Of a stretch of DNA of 64,000 nt, positions 1-12,369 are shown one piece after another. The notes beneath the pieces were generated by a model that saw only the letters and a list, made by a program, of their open reading frames with translations, was not told where the DNA came from and searched no databases. The DNA lies in NCBI GenBank assembly GCA_028622995.1, contig JAJQJQ010000009.1, positions 2,976,001 through 3,040,000 of the forward strand, read 5' to 3'. This DNA comes from Panagrolaimus kolymaensis. Lineage: Eukaryota; Nematoda; Chromadorea; Rhabditida; Panagrolaimidae. Numbering within the stretch: position 1 is the first letter of the stretch; every line of letters starts with the position of its first letter. The position numbers and the translations under genes are program-made.

Positions 1-388
1 GGTTGATAGAATATTTTTTTAAGAGAAGAAGTTGTTGAAAGATTTGGAAATTTTTATTTTTTAGGTTAATAAAATAATTAAAAAAAACTTAAGCGATGGA
101 TAAATAAAAGGCAAAAACAATAACAACACTAGGCTGGCTAAAAGATGGATGGATTACTGTCTGTGCAACAACAATGGAAGTTAAGGAATGATTTTTAAAA
201 ACAAAAAAGTGAAACAAAAAAGCAAAAAGCGCGTGCAAAAAAATAAGCTTGGATTTAGTTTGTGCATTTCTGAGTGTGTTTGTGAAGGTAAAAATCAGTT
301 TAAAGAAGAGGTATTTGGGAAAACAAAAAATAAAAAAAAGTTAAAGCAATAAATAAATAATAAAAGCAGTTAATTATTATTTTCGTAC

Positions 389-3300
389 ATGGAAACGCTG
401 TATATCCGTCATTTTCAGTCGAAGATGCTCCTGCTGCTGCCGGTCCATTGTTGTTTGCGTTGGCTGAATTTATATCTGGTGAAGTATTTCTTGAACGTAT
501 GGCACTTATAGGCGTTAAAGAATATATTCGATCAGCAAATTGTCTAAATGCATTCACCACTCGAACCATCATTAAAACTTTTCGAAGTTTTACTCTTGCC
601 AAATCTTTACCAAATGTTGCATCCCGCCTTCCTCGAGCTAACATGGCTTCTTGAGCGCGGCGATGTTGTTCTTTAAGAAATTTTAAACAAAAAAGATAAC
701 AAAGAAAATATATTTTACACACTTTTATTAGTTTTAAAAAGTTTTTTTTGAAATTAATTAAATTAAATTAAATAAATCAAAGCTATTTTTTTTACTAAAA
801 AATAATAAACAATAAACAACAAAAAAGTTGTTAAAAAAAACAAATAATTATTTAAGCATTATAAAAATTAATATTAGCATTTCACTGCACTCTCAAAAAA
901 TAAAGAATTTTTTTATCTATTTGCGTGCTTAAATTAGTCACTAAATTATAGTTATTATTGTAGCTAAAGTTAGTTTACAAAAAAAAAAATAACGTTTTAG
1001 TATGAAAATAAAAAATTGAATAATGGATTAATTTTTTAAAACAATTTTTGAGAAACAAAAAACAAAAAAAGCACCAACCTCTTTCAACTCTAGCTGTTGT
1101 AGTTAATTGATGTTTTAAAGAATTATCTCGTAAACTTTTAACTATGGATCGAACAGTTTCTGCTTCATTCAAAGATTGCCGAGCTTTAGATAATTTCATT
1201 TGATTTATTTCATTCATGGGATCGGGATTTGCAAAACCTATAAAAAAATAAAAGAATAAAAAATTTTGATTTTTTTGAGTTAAAAAATACTAACCTTGAA
1301 CAAATCCTTGCTCATTAGCTTGAAATTTAAGTTGAGCTTCAACAGCTAAAGTTTCAAAACGATTTATAAAAAATTCCCATGACAGTATATTTTCTTCTGG
1401 AACTACGCCAGTTAATAAATATATTCGACTAATTATTAATGGTCGATCTAAGATGCATGAATCAAATTGAGCTTCCAAACACATATTCATTAAATTTAAA
1501 CATTTTGAGGGTAAAGCTCGCATAGCTAATATAGTTCGTTGAGACACCGCGGGATTTGGATCGTTTACAGAAACGATTAAATGTGAAAATGCGCAACTTA
1601 AAGAAGTTTGTAAAAGTTTATTGGCTTTTACTGGAGCCTCCACCATTAAATGAGCCAAAACATAAACCCTTTCGACAGCTTTAAATCGAACTTCCCATTT
1701 TTCACTTGTGAAATCTCGATTTACAGTATTCCAAAATACTTCTTCCCCGCAAGGCAAAGTTATGGCATGAATTAATAATGGAACCGCGAGTTGGCCAACT
1801 TGAGCATAATCAGATCGTAATAAAGTCCAAAGTTTAGAAATAAGCAAATTTTCTTGAACCCAAATTAAAAATCCTCGATATTCTCTTTTCGCGTTCATTA
1901 AAGCTTCGCAATGAAGGCATAAATATTTCATGGTGGAAAGTAAAAAATATTGAACATCTGGATCTACTTCTGTATCAATATTTTGAAGCAACGAATAAAT
2001 TAGCCTTAATTGAGCTGGAAGTTGATCCAAACTAAATCGAAATCGTCCAACCGAAGTATTCCAAAATTCTAGTTTTGTATTTTCTCTTGGTTGAAGCGGA
2101 GTGCCTTTGAGGCTTTCAAACATAGTGGCTGTAACTATTTGGCAAGTTTCTCTTCCAACATCGGTTTCAGTTAAAGTTGTAGCTTGAGCTATCGCGGTTT
2201 CAATTTCTTCGGTGGGTAATAAACCAACATATTCGTCGTTAGGAGTTTCGTCTTGAACATTTGCAGTTAAATATTGTAAAGTGCTTCCTCGTTGACCTTG
2301 AGTGAGAGGATGCTGATCAGTTCCAATAATTACTTGCGGGCTATTTACTAAAAAAACGCAACTTTGAAATCTGATATCCTATAAATTTGACTTACTTGTA
2401 GCAGCTCCATGTAGACTCGGATTCCTGGGAGATGTAACATTACTAATATGTTGTGAGGGCGTAGTTCCAGAATCAGTCATTTGTAGGTCATTTAACCAAG
2501 CATCCCTGTCACTTGCATTAAACTCAATTTTCACTTCATCTTTAGGACATAATTCTTCAACAATATTGTTAATTAACTGATACAAGAATGCGGCTTGTTG
2601 ACATCGAACACAATCCGAATATTGATCTGTTTCTGGATTTTGGCAAGTATGTTCTTCATTCGAAGTTGGATATTGAAGCAACAAGGAACAAGTTGAAAAT
2701 AATTGTTCCATTAAAGCCTGATTATCTTGATTATTATTTTCATTTAATTTCATTTGTTGTGTAATTATGCTAATCATCACAACTTGAATAGCTAAAGGTC
2801 CAGGATTTTCTTCTAAATCATTTTCATTTTGCGCTTGAGTTGGCGATGGCAAAACATTTATTAATTTTGCCAAACATCCTTGAAACATGGTGAGTATCAT
2901 TTTTAGCGAAAGAGTTATATCCATTCGACAAAGTAACTAAAAAATAATTTTTAAATCCTAGAAATATTTTTTAATTATATCTTACATGAAGCCAATCTAA
3001 AGCATCCAAAATTTCTTCGTGGGATCCAGTTAACAATCGTGTTAAAACAAATTCAAATACTTTTTCAGTTTCAAATGGAAGAGGACATAAATCAGGTTCA
3101 AAAATTTTGCATAAAAGTATTTTAAGTTCAGAAAAATCTTCATCATCGATTTCTTCGGAAATGCATTTAAGCCATTGAGGAATAACTTGATTCCAAGTTT
3201 TAAATGAAATTACATCATATGGCATTAAAGCCAATAATTTAGAGAGGCCTTCTTTAAGTTGATCTTTGCGTGAACAAAATTTATCCCAAACTCCTCCAAC

Positions 3301-6300
3301 TTGGGCATATTCGGGAACGTCGGGCATAAGGGTCAAAACAAAAGTTTCATAATGATTATTTATCGCTTGATTAACCCATTCCGAAGCGAAATCAGTTTTC
3401 AGTTGCTCCAATGCTGAACCCATGGAATCATTTGGGAGTAAAGCTGTGGTGGTAAACCATTGAAATACCATAGACATCATGTATCCAACTGCGTGCTAAA
3501 AACGCTCTTTTAATTTTCGTGGTAGGAAACAAAATTATTTTCTTTTTGAGAGACAAAATGCTTACCGATGGAGCTTCAGAATTTGGTGGACACATGGCAG
3601 CCATCAACCAAATTCCATATCGACTAAGCATTCGTTTTTCATCTGCCATACTATCGATATCTCTTCCCAATGATTGGCCACCTTCTAATTGTCTCAACCA
3701 TTTCGGTCTTTTTCCTTCACCTTCTGTACCTTCCAATGCACCCGAAGTTTCTTTTAATAATTTTACAACCGCTTCAATCATATCTCTCTCAATTATGGTA
3801 CTCCATGCACACATTTTTCTTTCTTGTTTGATATGGTTTTGTAAATTGGGTTCTGTATGCAAATGTGTGAAGCATTCTTGACATAGTCGAAGTGGGACAT
3901 GTTGATGAGAGCGAATGCAATCTTCAGAAAAGCATGTTCCAACTGCAAATCGATTAGAAGATTCACAACCCTAAAAAATCGGAAATTTAAATAAGGAAAT
4001 ATTTAAAACTAAATTCTTGGGTGTCTCGACACGAGAATTAATCCCTCAGCGAAATCAAAATTTTTATAGCTTACTTTATTTTGACAAACTGTGCTATTTG
4101 AAGCAGGCATGGGTTGGCAAATATAAAAAGTAGGTTGATCTGATTCAATCAAGCTTACACAACCTTTGCAAATTCTCATGGGTGGAGCTGTATTTCCATA
4201 TTTTGCACAAACTATTGGATCATAACTAACTTTTACACTTGGATTTGTGCAAGTTCCATATTCACATGTTGGTGGAGCCCATGCATGAACTTTATATTGA
4301 ATTGGTTTACGATGTAAAATACTTGGATTCATTAAAGGCCAATAATGAAATAATAAATTTGCTGCGGCAACTCGAGATTCACTTGTGCCTTTCGCAACGA
4401 CAGCAATAATGTCCTAAAGCGAAAAAATAAAACATAGACATAGACAGGGATTAAAAAATAAGGGTTTAAAGCTAAAAATAAAAATAAACAACGAACATTA
4501 TAAACATTTGGTCGATGGGCCATTAAACTTTCAACTATGTAAGTATGCAATGTGGGATCGGCATAATGTTGAAGAACTAACATTAAAACACATGGAACGG
4601 ATAAATCTCCATTCGCTTCATTACTCATAGAATATGGAAGAATGCAATCAGCAAGAAATGAAACTAATTTTTTATTTAATTCTGCTGGCATTACTCCAAT
4701 TTGTGAAGCAATTAAATAGGGTAATTGATCAATGCAATCTCGATCAACAAAAAAATATAATGATTTCAAAGTGGCAATTATTTCTTGTCCAATATCTTTT
4801 TGACCTGATTGAAGTAAAGGAAAAACATCCATTAAATTTACGATTCCATAAAATAAACCAGAATAATTTAAATTTGGAAATAAATTAGTTCGCTGAGAAT
4901 CAGCAGTAAATTTATTAAATAAGGCACTCGTGGAACTTGGCAAATCTTTGACAAAACTAAAAATAAGTTTAAAAATAAAATAAATTTAAGAAATAAATTT
5001 TTGTTTAAACAAACCCAATTAAAGTTTGTTGAAAAAATCTTAAAACTGTCATAATTTCTGCTGTGCATGGAGGTTGTTGGCTGCATGATATGCGAGTATG
5101 AAAATCAGTTAAAGTTCTGATTTTGGCCGAAACTAAAAAAATTTACATAAATCTCAAATCTCAAAATAAAACTTTTTTACAAGTATAATATTTTAATAAA
5201 TATGCCATAATTATTATTATTATTTGATGCTGGAACACTTAACTTTTTTTAAAATAAAATAATTAACTAATTTTTAAAATACTTCGAAAATTAGTAAAAT
5301 AAAAAATTGAGCAATAGTAAAAAAAATTTTTTTTGTTGCTTTGTTGGTTGTTTGTTTCCCAGATTTTTTTCTAACAACAACAAAGAAGAGAGACAAGAAA
5401 CAAAAAATAAAAAAGAAAGAAATAACACGCCCCAAAAATAAAATAAAACCACAGGGCTTCTTTTATTCTTTATTCTTTAGATTTCTTGATGAAATGTAAT
5501 CGTCGTCGTTTTTTGATACTCGGTTGTCGTTGTTGTATCAATTTTTCTTAACCATCCAAAAAAAATAAAGAATAAATAAATAAATACTTTACTAACAAAC
5601 AAAAAAAAGGAAATAGTAAAAATTCTAGGAGGTGGGCCACTTTGCTACCAGCATCTCAGAAAATTTCTTTCCTTTATTGGAAAAAAAAATTAGTAAATTA
5701 AAGTAAAAATGCTTTTTCTGTTGCCAAGAATTTTTTTGTGGTTGATGATGATAATGATGATGAAAAAAATAACAACAATTTTTTTCTTTTTTTTTCTTTA
5801 AATACTGCTGCCGCCACCCATCTGTTGGTTATTCGAATTTCTATCTGGAGCTCCTCCACATCACTCTCATTAATGTTTTTTTTTTGACGAACATTGATGA
5901 AGAAAAAAGCATAGAAAAAAATAATAATATTTTTATGCCAACATTCTCAAATTATTATTTTTTTATTTTTTTTTTTTTGCGGTCGTAGAGTTAGTTTTTT
6001 TTTATATATAAATTATTATTTTTTGACGATGTTGATGAATGTTAGTGACAAAAATAAGTTTTTTTTAGTTTTTTCGATGTTAGTCGTATTTTTTTTGAAA
6101 GATGAGCTTTTAACTAACTAAGTAACTGGTAGATTTAAAAGATAAGAAAAAATATGTAAAACCATGGTTCATGGAAGGCCGAATAATTTTTTTATACAAA
6201 TCTAGCAAAAGCAAAGAGTAAAAATCCAAGTAAAGACAGACAGACTACCACCGGAAGAAGCAGCAAACGATGATGATGTGTTGTTGTTGATAAAATGAGA

Positions 6301-7241
6301 CGACGACGATGGCATTTAGAAAAAAAGATACAGAGTATTTAGTACTTAGTATTTAGACGCCTTTTTTTATTTACTTTACAAAAAAAAAATTAAAATGTTG
6401 CAGAATAATTCTGTTGAAGATGACTACTACCGAACGAGGAGATGCCCCAACAACAAACATCAAAAAAAAAGAAGACCAAAACTAAAAAGTAAAAAAAAAT
6501 TTTGTCTGTGTCCTTTTTCTCCCAAAAAAAATAAATAAAGTTGAGTTCTTCTAACGATGAAGAAGATGGCTTAAGTGAGAGTTAGTTAGTTAGTCGTTGT
6601 TGTTGTCGTTCTTTGCGTGACTTATCAAAAAATAAAAAATAAAAAAAATACTGAATCATTATGTAGTCTTCCTGGCTTTTGCAGCTACAGCTTCTCCAAC
6701 TTTTTTTTTGGGTGGGAAGAACTAACTTAAGTTAAGGGCAGCAAAAAATATGAAAAATATGGTGATGGAAGAAAATTTATTTTAAGGTCGCTTATTTCCT
6801 TTCCTTTTTTCCAATCAAAGTTAAGCTTTTGGGAGAAAATAAAATGATGGCGTGTTGGAGTTTTTCTTCTTTTTTTACTTAAATTTTAGTTTTGCATTGC
6901 AAAGTGCTTTATTATTATTTTTTTTCTACCATCAATTTTTGCCAACATTCAAAGTTCAACGTCGGCAAAAAAAGTTAAAAGAAAAATAAATATGATTTAC
7001 TTCAAAAAAATTTGAAGCATCCAAAGTTGCGTTATTATTATTATTTTTTGGGCTCTGCATTTTTCATTTTTTTTCGTTAGCAATATTTTAGCTGCATTTA
7101 ATTTAACTTTTTTATACTAAACTTATTTTCTTTTCTTTTTTTGGCAATATTTTTAATTAACCCCAATTTTTTTCTCTAAGAAAAACTAAAACAGAAAAAT
7201 GGATAATTTGACTTACATGTGGCAGCTCTAGTTGATGCCAT
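389..7241 (-). CDS. unc-79: UNC-79, NALCN sodium-leak channel complex subunit (5' half, truncated by window edge)
   Basis: UNC-79 is a large HEAT-like scaffold that, with UNC-80, supports the NALCN (NCA) sodium-leak channel in neurons. Ten exons are visible: 7241-7217, 5132-5015, 4956-4497, 4413-4075, 3970-3566, 3495-2986, 2936-2396, 2347-1295, 1237-1079 and 670-389. Phases agree at every junction, giving about 1,297 residues; the last exon ends at a GT donor, so the gene continues to the left. The start exon reads MASTRAAT and joins FSAKIRTLTDFH, which parallels the start of vertebrate UNC79 as I remember it. Other family landmarks are a VFPLLQSGQKDIGQ segment, two Cys-rich segments (CEYGTCTNPSVKV and the following exon), a VFQWF segment, and FWNTVNRDFTSEKW ... 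LSWEFFINRFETL. All nine acceptors end in TAG. UNC-80 is the main alternative, but the N-terminal order fits UNC-79 better. Confidence 0.9.
5133..7216 (-). other. Long first intron of unc-79
   Basis: This 2.1 kb intron separates the 25-nt start exon from the rest of unc-79. Most other introns of the gene are 50-110 bp, except about 400 bp before its last visible exon. It is A/T-rich with poly-T runs and short GAT/GTT trinucleotide tracts. I see no coding exon on either strand. It is a reasonable place for regulatory sequence, but no specific site can be named. Confidence 0.7.
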
Positions 7242-8783
7242 TTCGTTGTTGTTGTCGTTCGTTAATTTACTCGTTTGCTATTATTTTTTATTTCTCTTTT
7301 TTTGGGTGGGTTTTTTTGCATCAAAAATGTATGTGTTTCTTTTCATCTATCTGAAATATTAACAAAAATGAATGTACATATATGTATTTTTTCGCATTTT
7401 CTATTCTCATTCTCCCTCACATCTCATTCACTATTATTTTTTTCCCTTTACTTTCAAATTCCAAAAAAATGGTTAATAATAAATCAAACAAACAAAGAAG
7501 AAAAATGGAAAAAAAGACTAACCTAGCGTGTGGAAGTAGTAGTATTGTTGTTGTTATTTTTTAATGATGATGGTAGAGTAGTTGCAGAATATTTGTAGCA
7601 GTTAAAATATATATATATACAACATACATGAATAAAAATAATGTAGTAGTTCTTGTTGTTGTTGTAGGAGTATAGGAGAAGGAAAAATAGATGTGTTTGT
7701 TGCGCTTATTTCGATGGATGTTCACAGCGCCATCGTCGTCGTCGTTGTTGTTGTAGTCGTCATTATTTGTTTTTTCTCTTTCTTCTTTTCTTCTTCTGCT
7801 TTCTTTTTTTTATTTTAGTTTTTCAAATTTTTTTTTCTTCTTCGTCTAAAACACCAACGGCAAAATATATATATATTGCCTTCGAGAGAGGGAGAGGAAA
7901 TAGTGTTTTTGGTTAGTTAATAGTTTGGCCGGCTTGAGGAGGCTTTCTTTCTATTTTGCTAGCTTACTTGGTTAGGCGTCTTCGTCGTTGTCCTTGTTGT
8001 TGAAGAAAGAAAAAAGAGAAAAGAGAAAGCTCAGTGCACACATAAAAAAACCTCGAAAAAAAAACGATGTCTTTTAGTTAGCTGAATTTCGCTTTTCTTT
8101 GTGGCGGCTGCACACAAAGAAAGAAAATAGACTTCTTTTTTTTATGAAGGTCCACAGCTTGGATGTGCAAAACTAAATTTTTGGAAGACTTTCCTTAGTT
8201 TTATTCCTTCGTTTTGTTGTTGTTGTATGCTGCTTTTTTCTTTGCAGCAGCATTTTTCATTGGCATGTTTCTCCATCGATTTTTTTTTTCACTCATTTTT
8301 TCTACGAACGACGACTAACTGCCAAAAGCGTTTCACCTTCTTTTTTTTTTGATGCAAACTATTTGCTTCTAATTATTAAATAATTGGCATTTGAGAAAAT
8401 TATGGAAAGGTTTTTAATTTTTAAAATGCAAAAAATAAAGTAAAATTTTAGGCTGTTTATATAAAATTTTAGAGTTTATTCTTTTAAATTTCATAAATGT
8501 TAAAAATGTCAAGAAAAACAAAACATTGCAAATTTAAATATGTACGATTCAAATCTTTAAATTCGAAATAATTATGTAAATGAAATGGCAAAAAGGCAAT
8601 AAAAATAAGAAAATTAATTATCGATAAACCTCTCACACAAAATTCAAAAAGATAATGGATCGATGACACAATAATAAATTTTTTGGAAACATTCAAATAA
8701 ATTATTAATAATGCCAAGAAAATGGTTGATTTAATGCAAAAATAGTAATGTTTAAAATTTTATATCAATGAAACAATTTTTGT
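7242..8783. other. Intergenic region upstream of unc-79
   Basis: This stretch holds the unc-79 promoter side and the 3' flank of the calpain gene. It contains GTT/GTC trinucleotide repeats (around 7730-7760) and short AT-dinucleotide tracts (around 7605 and 7868). No ORF with gene-like composition was found. Confidence 0.5.
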
Positions 8784-11147
8784 TTAAAAGATTGGCGTAG
8801 TTATATGAAGGTCAAATAAATGCATTTGAGGTGGCAAATGCAGACATAATGGTTTTGGAGTAAAATGTGAAGGTAAATATGGTGAATTTGATGAACAAAA
8901 AGTAAACCGAACAATCAAGTCTGAAGCTTCTGTAAGTTTAGCTCGTGTAAGTAAGTATAAGGAGAATTTGTCGATGCATTGGCGGTATACTATCGTAAGC
9001 GATAAATTCATTTCTTGAACTTTTGCCATTTTTTGAATCTGTAGCGTTTGTTCCAATCTAAACTTAGGAGAATTTAAGACTTTGTTAAAAACGATTTTTA
9101 AATCTAGCACAAAATTAGAAATATTTTTAATAGAAAAGCATTAACTTTTAATTTAAAGTTATATTTTTAAAAATGACTCTTGCCTGAAAATGCATATGTT
9201 TATTATTATTTTCAGCCATAAGCAAAACACCATTAAAACTTTTATTATCTTCAATTTTGTATAAAAGCATATTAGTAGACATTTCCTCCTGAGACTTTGT
9301 ATTCAACGCAAGTTGAATTAATGATTTACGATAAAAATCAAAGTCATGTTGTTTTTGGATAATTGAAATTTGTTTACTGCTAAAGAATTTTTATTGTTTT
9401 TATTTAAAAATGTAAAGTTTATACCTATGAATGGCTAAAGCACATGATAAAGGTGCATTGTTGCAAATAGCAGTGATTGAATATACAATAACGATATAAT
9501 CTCCAGATTCATAAAATGCGTCTTTGAGCAAAACCGATGAGGTATGTTTTCTCTCTGATTTAGCAATTAATTCTCCAGGTTGTCCATAATTATTTTTATG
9601 AACCAAAATCATTACATCGGATTTATCAGGAATTTTCCAAACATTTCTTTGGAAAACATTTAAACAAATTTCTGTTCTTTCTGTGATACTCAAATAAAAT
9701 GTTTCACAATTTTGTGGAGAAATTTCAAATGAAAATCTTCCTTCCTTCCATCCTTTTCGAATATATGCAAATACGATGGAATCAAAATATCTTAAAAAGC
9801 TATCATAAGGCATCCAAAAAGTTCCTCCTCCATTTTTTTCAATATTTCTATGCATTTTTAAATCTCCTCTGACAGTTTCAGTCCATCCATGCCAATCTTT
9901 TCCCCATTCACCTTTCCAAGCAAAAGTATCATTTGGTTCTCGTAGTTTTATTAATTTTTTTTCTTTATAATTCCGAACATCCAAAATGGAATATGAATGA
10001 TTTTTAACTAATCCAACTATTTCAAAATCTCTTTTATTCATATAATTATTTGGATCACTTCCACAACTAGCCCCAATTAAAAAATTTGCATCTTTCGCTG
10101 AACGTAATTTACTCCAAATTTTATGTTTTTCGTTTTCAATCACGCTTTGAGATTGATTGCAATCAATTTTGGTTTCAATACTTTCACATGGTGCTCCAGT
10201 TAAAAAGCCAAATCCCTCTTTCATGAAACCAGAATCTAATGCTTCATAACTGCCCAAAATTTTTGCTAAAGCTTTTTCAATCAATGAAGGCCAAAGTTGT
10301 TTATTTTTTCCTTTAGCAAATAACATTTCATTAGTTTCATGATTACATGGAAAATAATCATCGATGTAAACTGATTTATATATTCCATCAATGCAAAGTC
10401 TAAAATTAGGAATTCAGATAAAAAAAATGAAAAGCTGGTTCTCGAAAGAAAAATAGTATTTTTATTTTCAAAGAAACTTGCTTCGTTTGTCTTTAAAAAA
10501 CTCACTGAATTTTATATATTCCATTTGGATTATAAGTTTTAGTTAAAATAATTTTATCCAAAATATCTGGTCTTTCTGCGATTAAAGCAATGCACGCAAT
10601 TAACCAACAATCTCCAACCGCTCCTTGTTTGATATCCAATGGAGATGGATCTCGCAAAACATCCCATAGGAAATAATTATTATAATTTTCATGCCATGAA
10701 ATTATTTGGTAGGGACGCAACCAAACAATTTGTATGGGTATATTTTTAAATTTTTGAAGATTTCCTATTGATTTATCTATTGGAAGAAAAGAACAATCCG
10801 TAAATTGAGTTTGTAAAAGTTGGCAAAAATTATTTATTATTTTTTCGTAAACTTTATCATTCTCATTTTCCGTAATAGATTCTTGAGGCAATGGAGCATT
10901 AGTTGTTCCATATTTTTCTGCAAAATTATCTAAAATTTGTAAATCATATAACGGATGAAAAGAAACAATCGTTTTAGAAAAATTTTTATTTAAAGTATAT
11001 ACTAAAAAAAATAAAAAGCTAATTTGGATTTAGCTCAAAAATGGAAAGCTTACTATTTTCTTTGTCAATTTCCAGCTTTGGAACTTTTAAACAAAAATTA
11101 TTATTTATTCCATTATCAAAAATACAAGGATTATGAGTCCGCTTCAT
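8784..11147 (-). CDS. Calpain-15/SOL-type calpain with substituted catalytic Asn
   Basis: Exons are 11147-11054, 11001-10506, 10399-9425, 9379-9184 and 9057 down to 8784. The protease core shows the Cys motif QGAVGDCWLIA and the His motif KNHSYSILD. Where calpains have RNPWG, this protein reads LREPNDTF, so the catalytic Asn is Glu. SOL/CAPN15-like features follow: LWPSLIEKALAKILGSYEAL, FLTGAPCESI, AIHSSKQ, GVLLMAENN and DSIPPMHRQI. There are no EF hands and no N-terminal zinc fingers. The 9184/9183 junction uses a GC donor (CAG|GCAAGA), needed to keep the SOL-like alignment. In the last exon the family-matching frame stops at 8940-8938, while a +1 frame continues to 8784 with SOL-like composition, suggesting a frameshift or an assembly error. 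Start chosen at the ATG of MKRTHN. The gene is divergent from the PXK-like gene. Confidence 0.82.
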
Positions 11148-12369
11148 TTTATTCACTGAATGATTTTTTTTCGTTTTTTTTTTCAATTAAAAAAGGTACG
11201 TTTTTATTATCAAAAAAGAGAAGGAAAAAATTGAGAAAAAAATTAATATGATAAACTGATAAAAAAACAAATATAATTTTTCTATAAATACCATCAGCAG
11301 CAACGTCCTTATTTCAAAGGTATGATCGAATGAGTCAATAAATCAACGATAAAGGCAGGAGTATCTCTTTCATAAGACTATATTAAAAATTTATGGAATT
11401 AGGAATATGGCTTTATGCGTTCGTTAGTTTTTTCCGCTACCATTTATCAAAAATTTTAACAGCAAAAAAAGAAAGTTAAAAGAAAATTTAAATATTCAAA
11501 AAATAATTATATAAAAAAGCAAATAATAAATGCAAAGATTTAAAAAAAGCAATAAATCTTTCAATTTTAGCCGCTTTTTTTATTTCATTTACGAACTATT
11601 TTTCTTCTCTTTGCTTATCGATTTTTCTTTTTTTTTCGTAAGCTATGGTTATTCTTTTTTAGAGCATAAAATAAGACAAAAAACGTAGATCAATAATGCA
11701 TTTTATATTTTTATAGCTTCTTTTTTAGATCTTTTTATAAAACTTTTTTTTTGAATATTTTAATATTTTAAGGTTTTTTTCTGTAATCGTAATAAATTAT
11801 ATTAAATAATAGAATCAATCGTATGTGAGCAATGTAATCACAAGTTGCCTTTATTTAACTATTGTCTATAACCCAATCAGCAGATGATGCAAAAAATCAT
11901 TTTTAAATAGCCATCAAAAACAATGCAAAAGGAGAATATTTGCATGTTTAAATAATGAAAGACCAACAAACTTGAGTGCTTTTATCGCTTCATGTTTAAA
12001 AAACTTAATTGTTATGAGTTTTTACTTAACCAAATTTACACAATTATTAATGTTATTTCCTCGAAATTATTAAAGTTAAATTTGTTTAGAAAAAAAAACA
12101 TAACAAATTATAATATTCCTTTGATGAATTTTTTTCTCTTATTTTTCGCTTTAGGAAATTTCAGATGCATAAAGAAAGTTTATTTATGAAAAAAAAAAAA
12201 ATGGATTCAATCGAATGGAATAAACATAAACTTGTTTTCTTCTTTTTCGATTAAATATTGAATAACAAATTTTATATTCTCCAAAATTATATAATTTATT
12301 TCAAACAATAATGGAAAATAAAGTTTAAGCTTATTTTTCATTCAGGGGCGCTGCAGAAATATTTAAATA
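11148..12369. other. Divergent intergenic region, calpain / PXK-like
   Basis: This 1.2 kb A/T-rich spacer lies between two divergently transcribed genes and presumably holds both promoters. I see no coding signal and no recognisable motif beyond poly-A and poly-T runs. Confidence 0.5.

Noticed and set aside
8484..8717. Minus-strand 77-codon ORF downstream of calpain
   Set aside because: A/T-driven Ile/Phe/Leu-rich text, no match to the calpain C-terminus.
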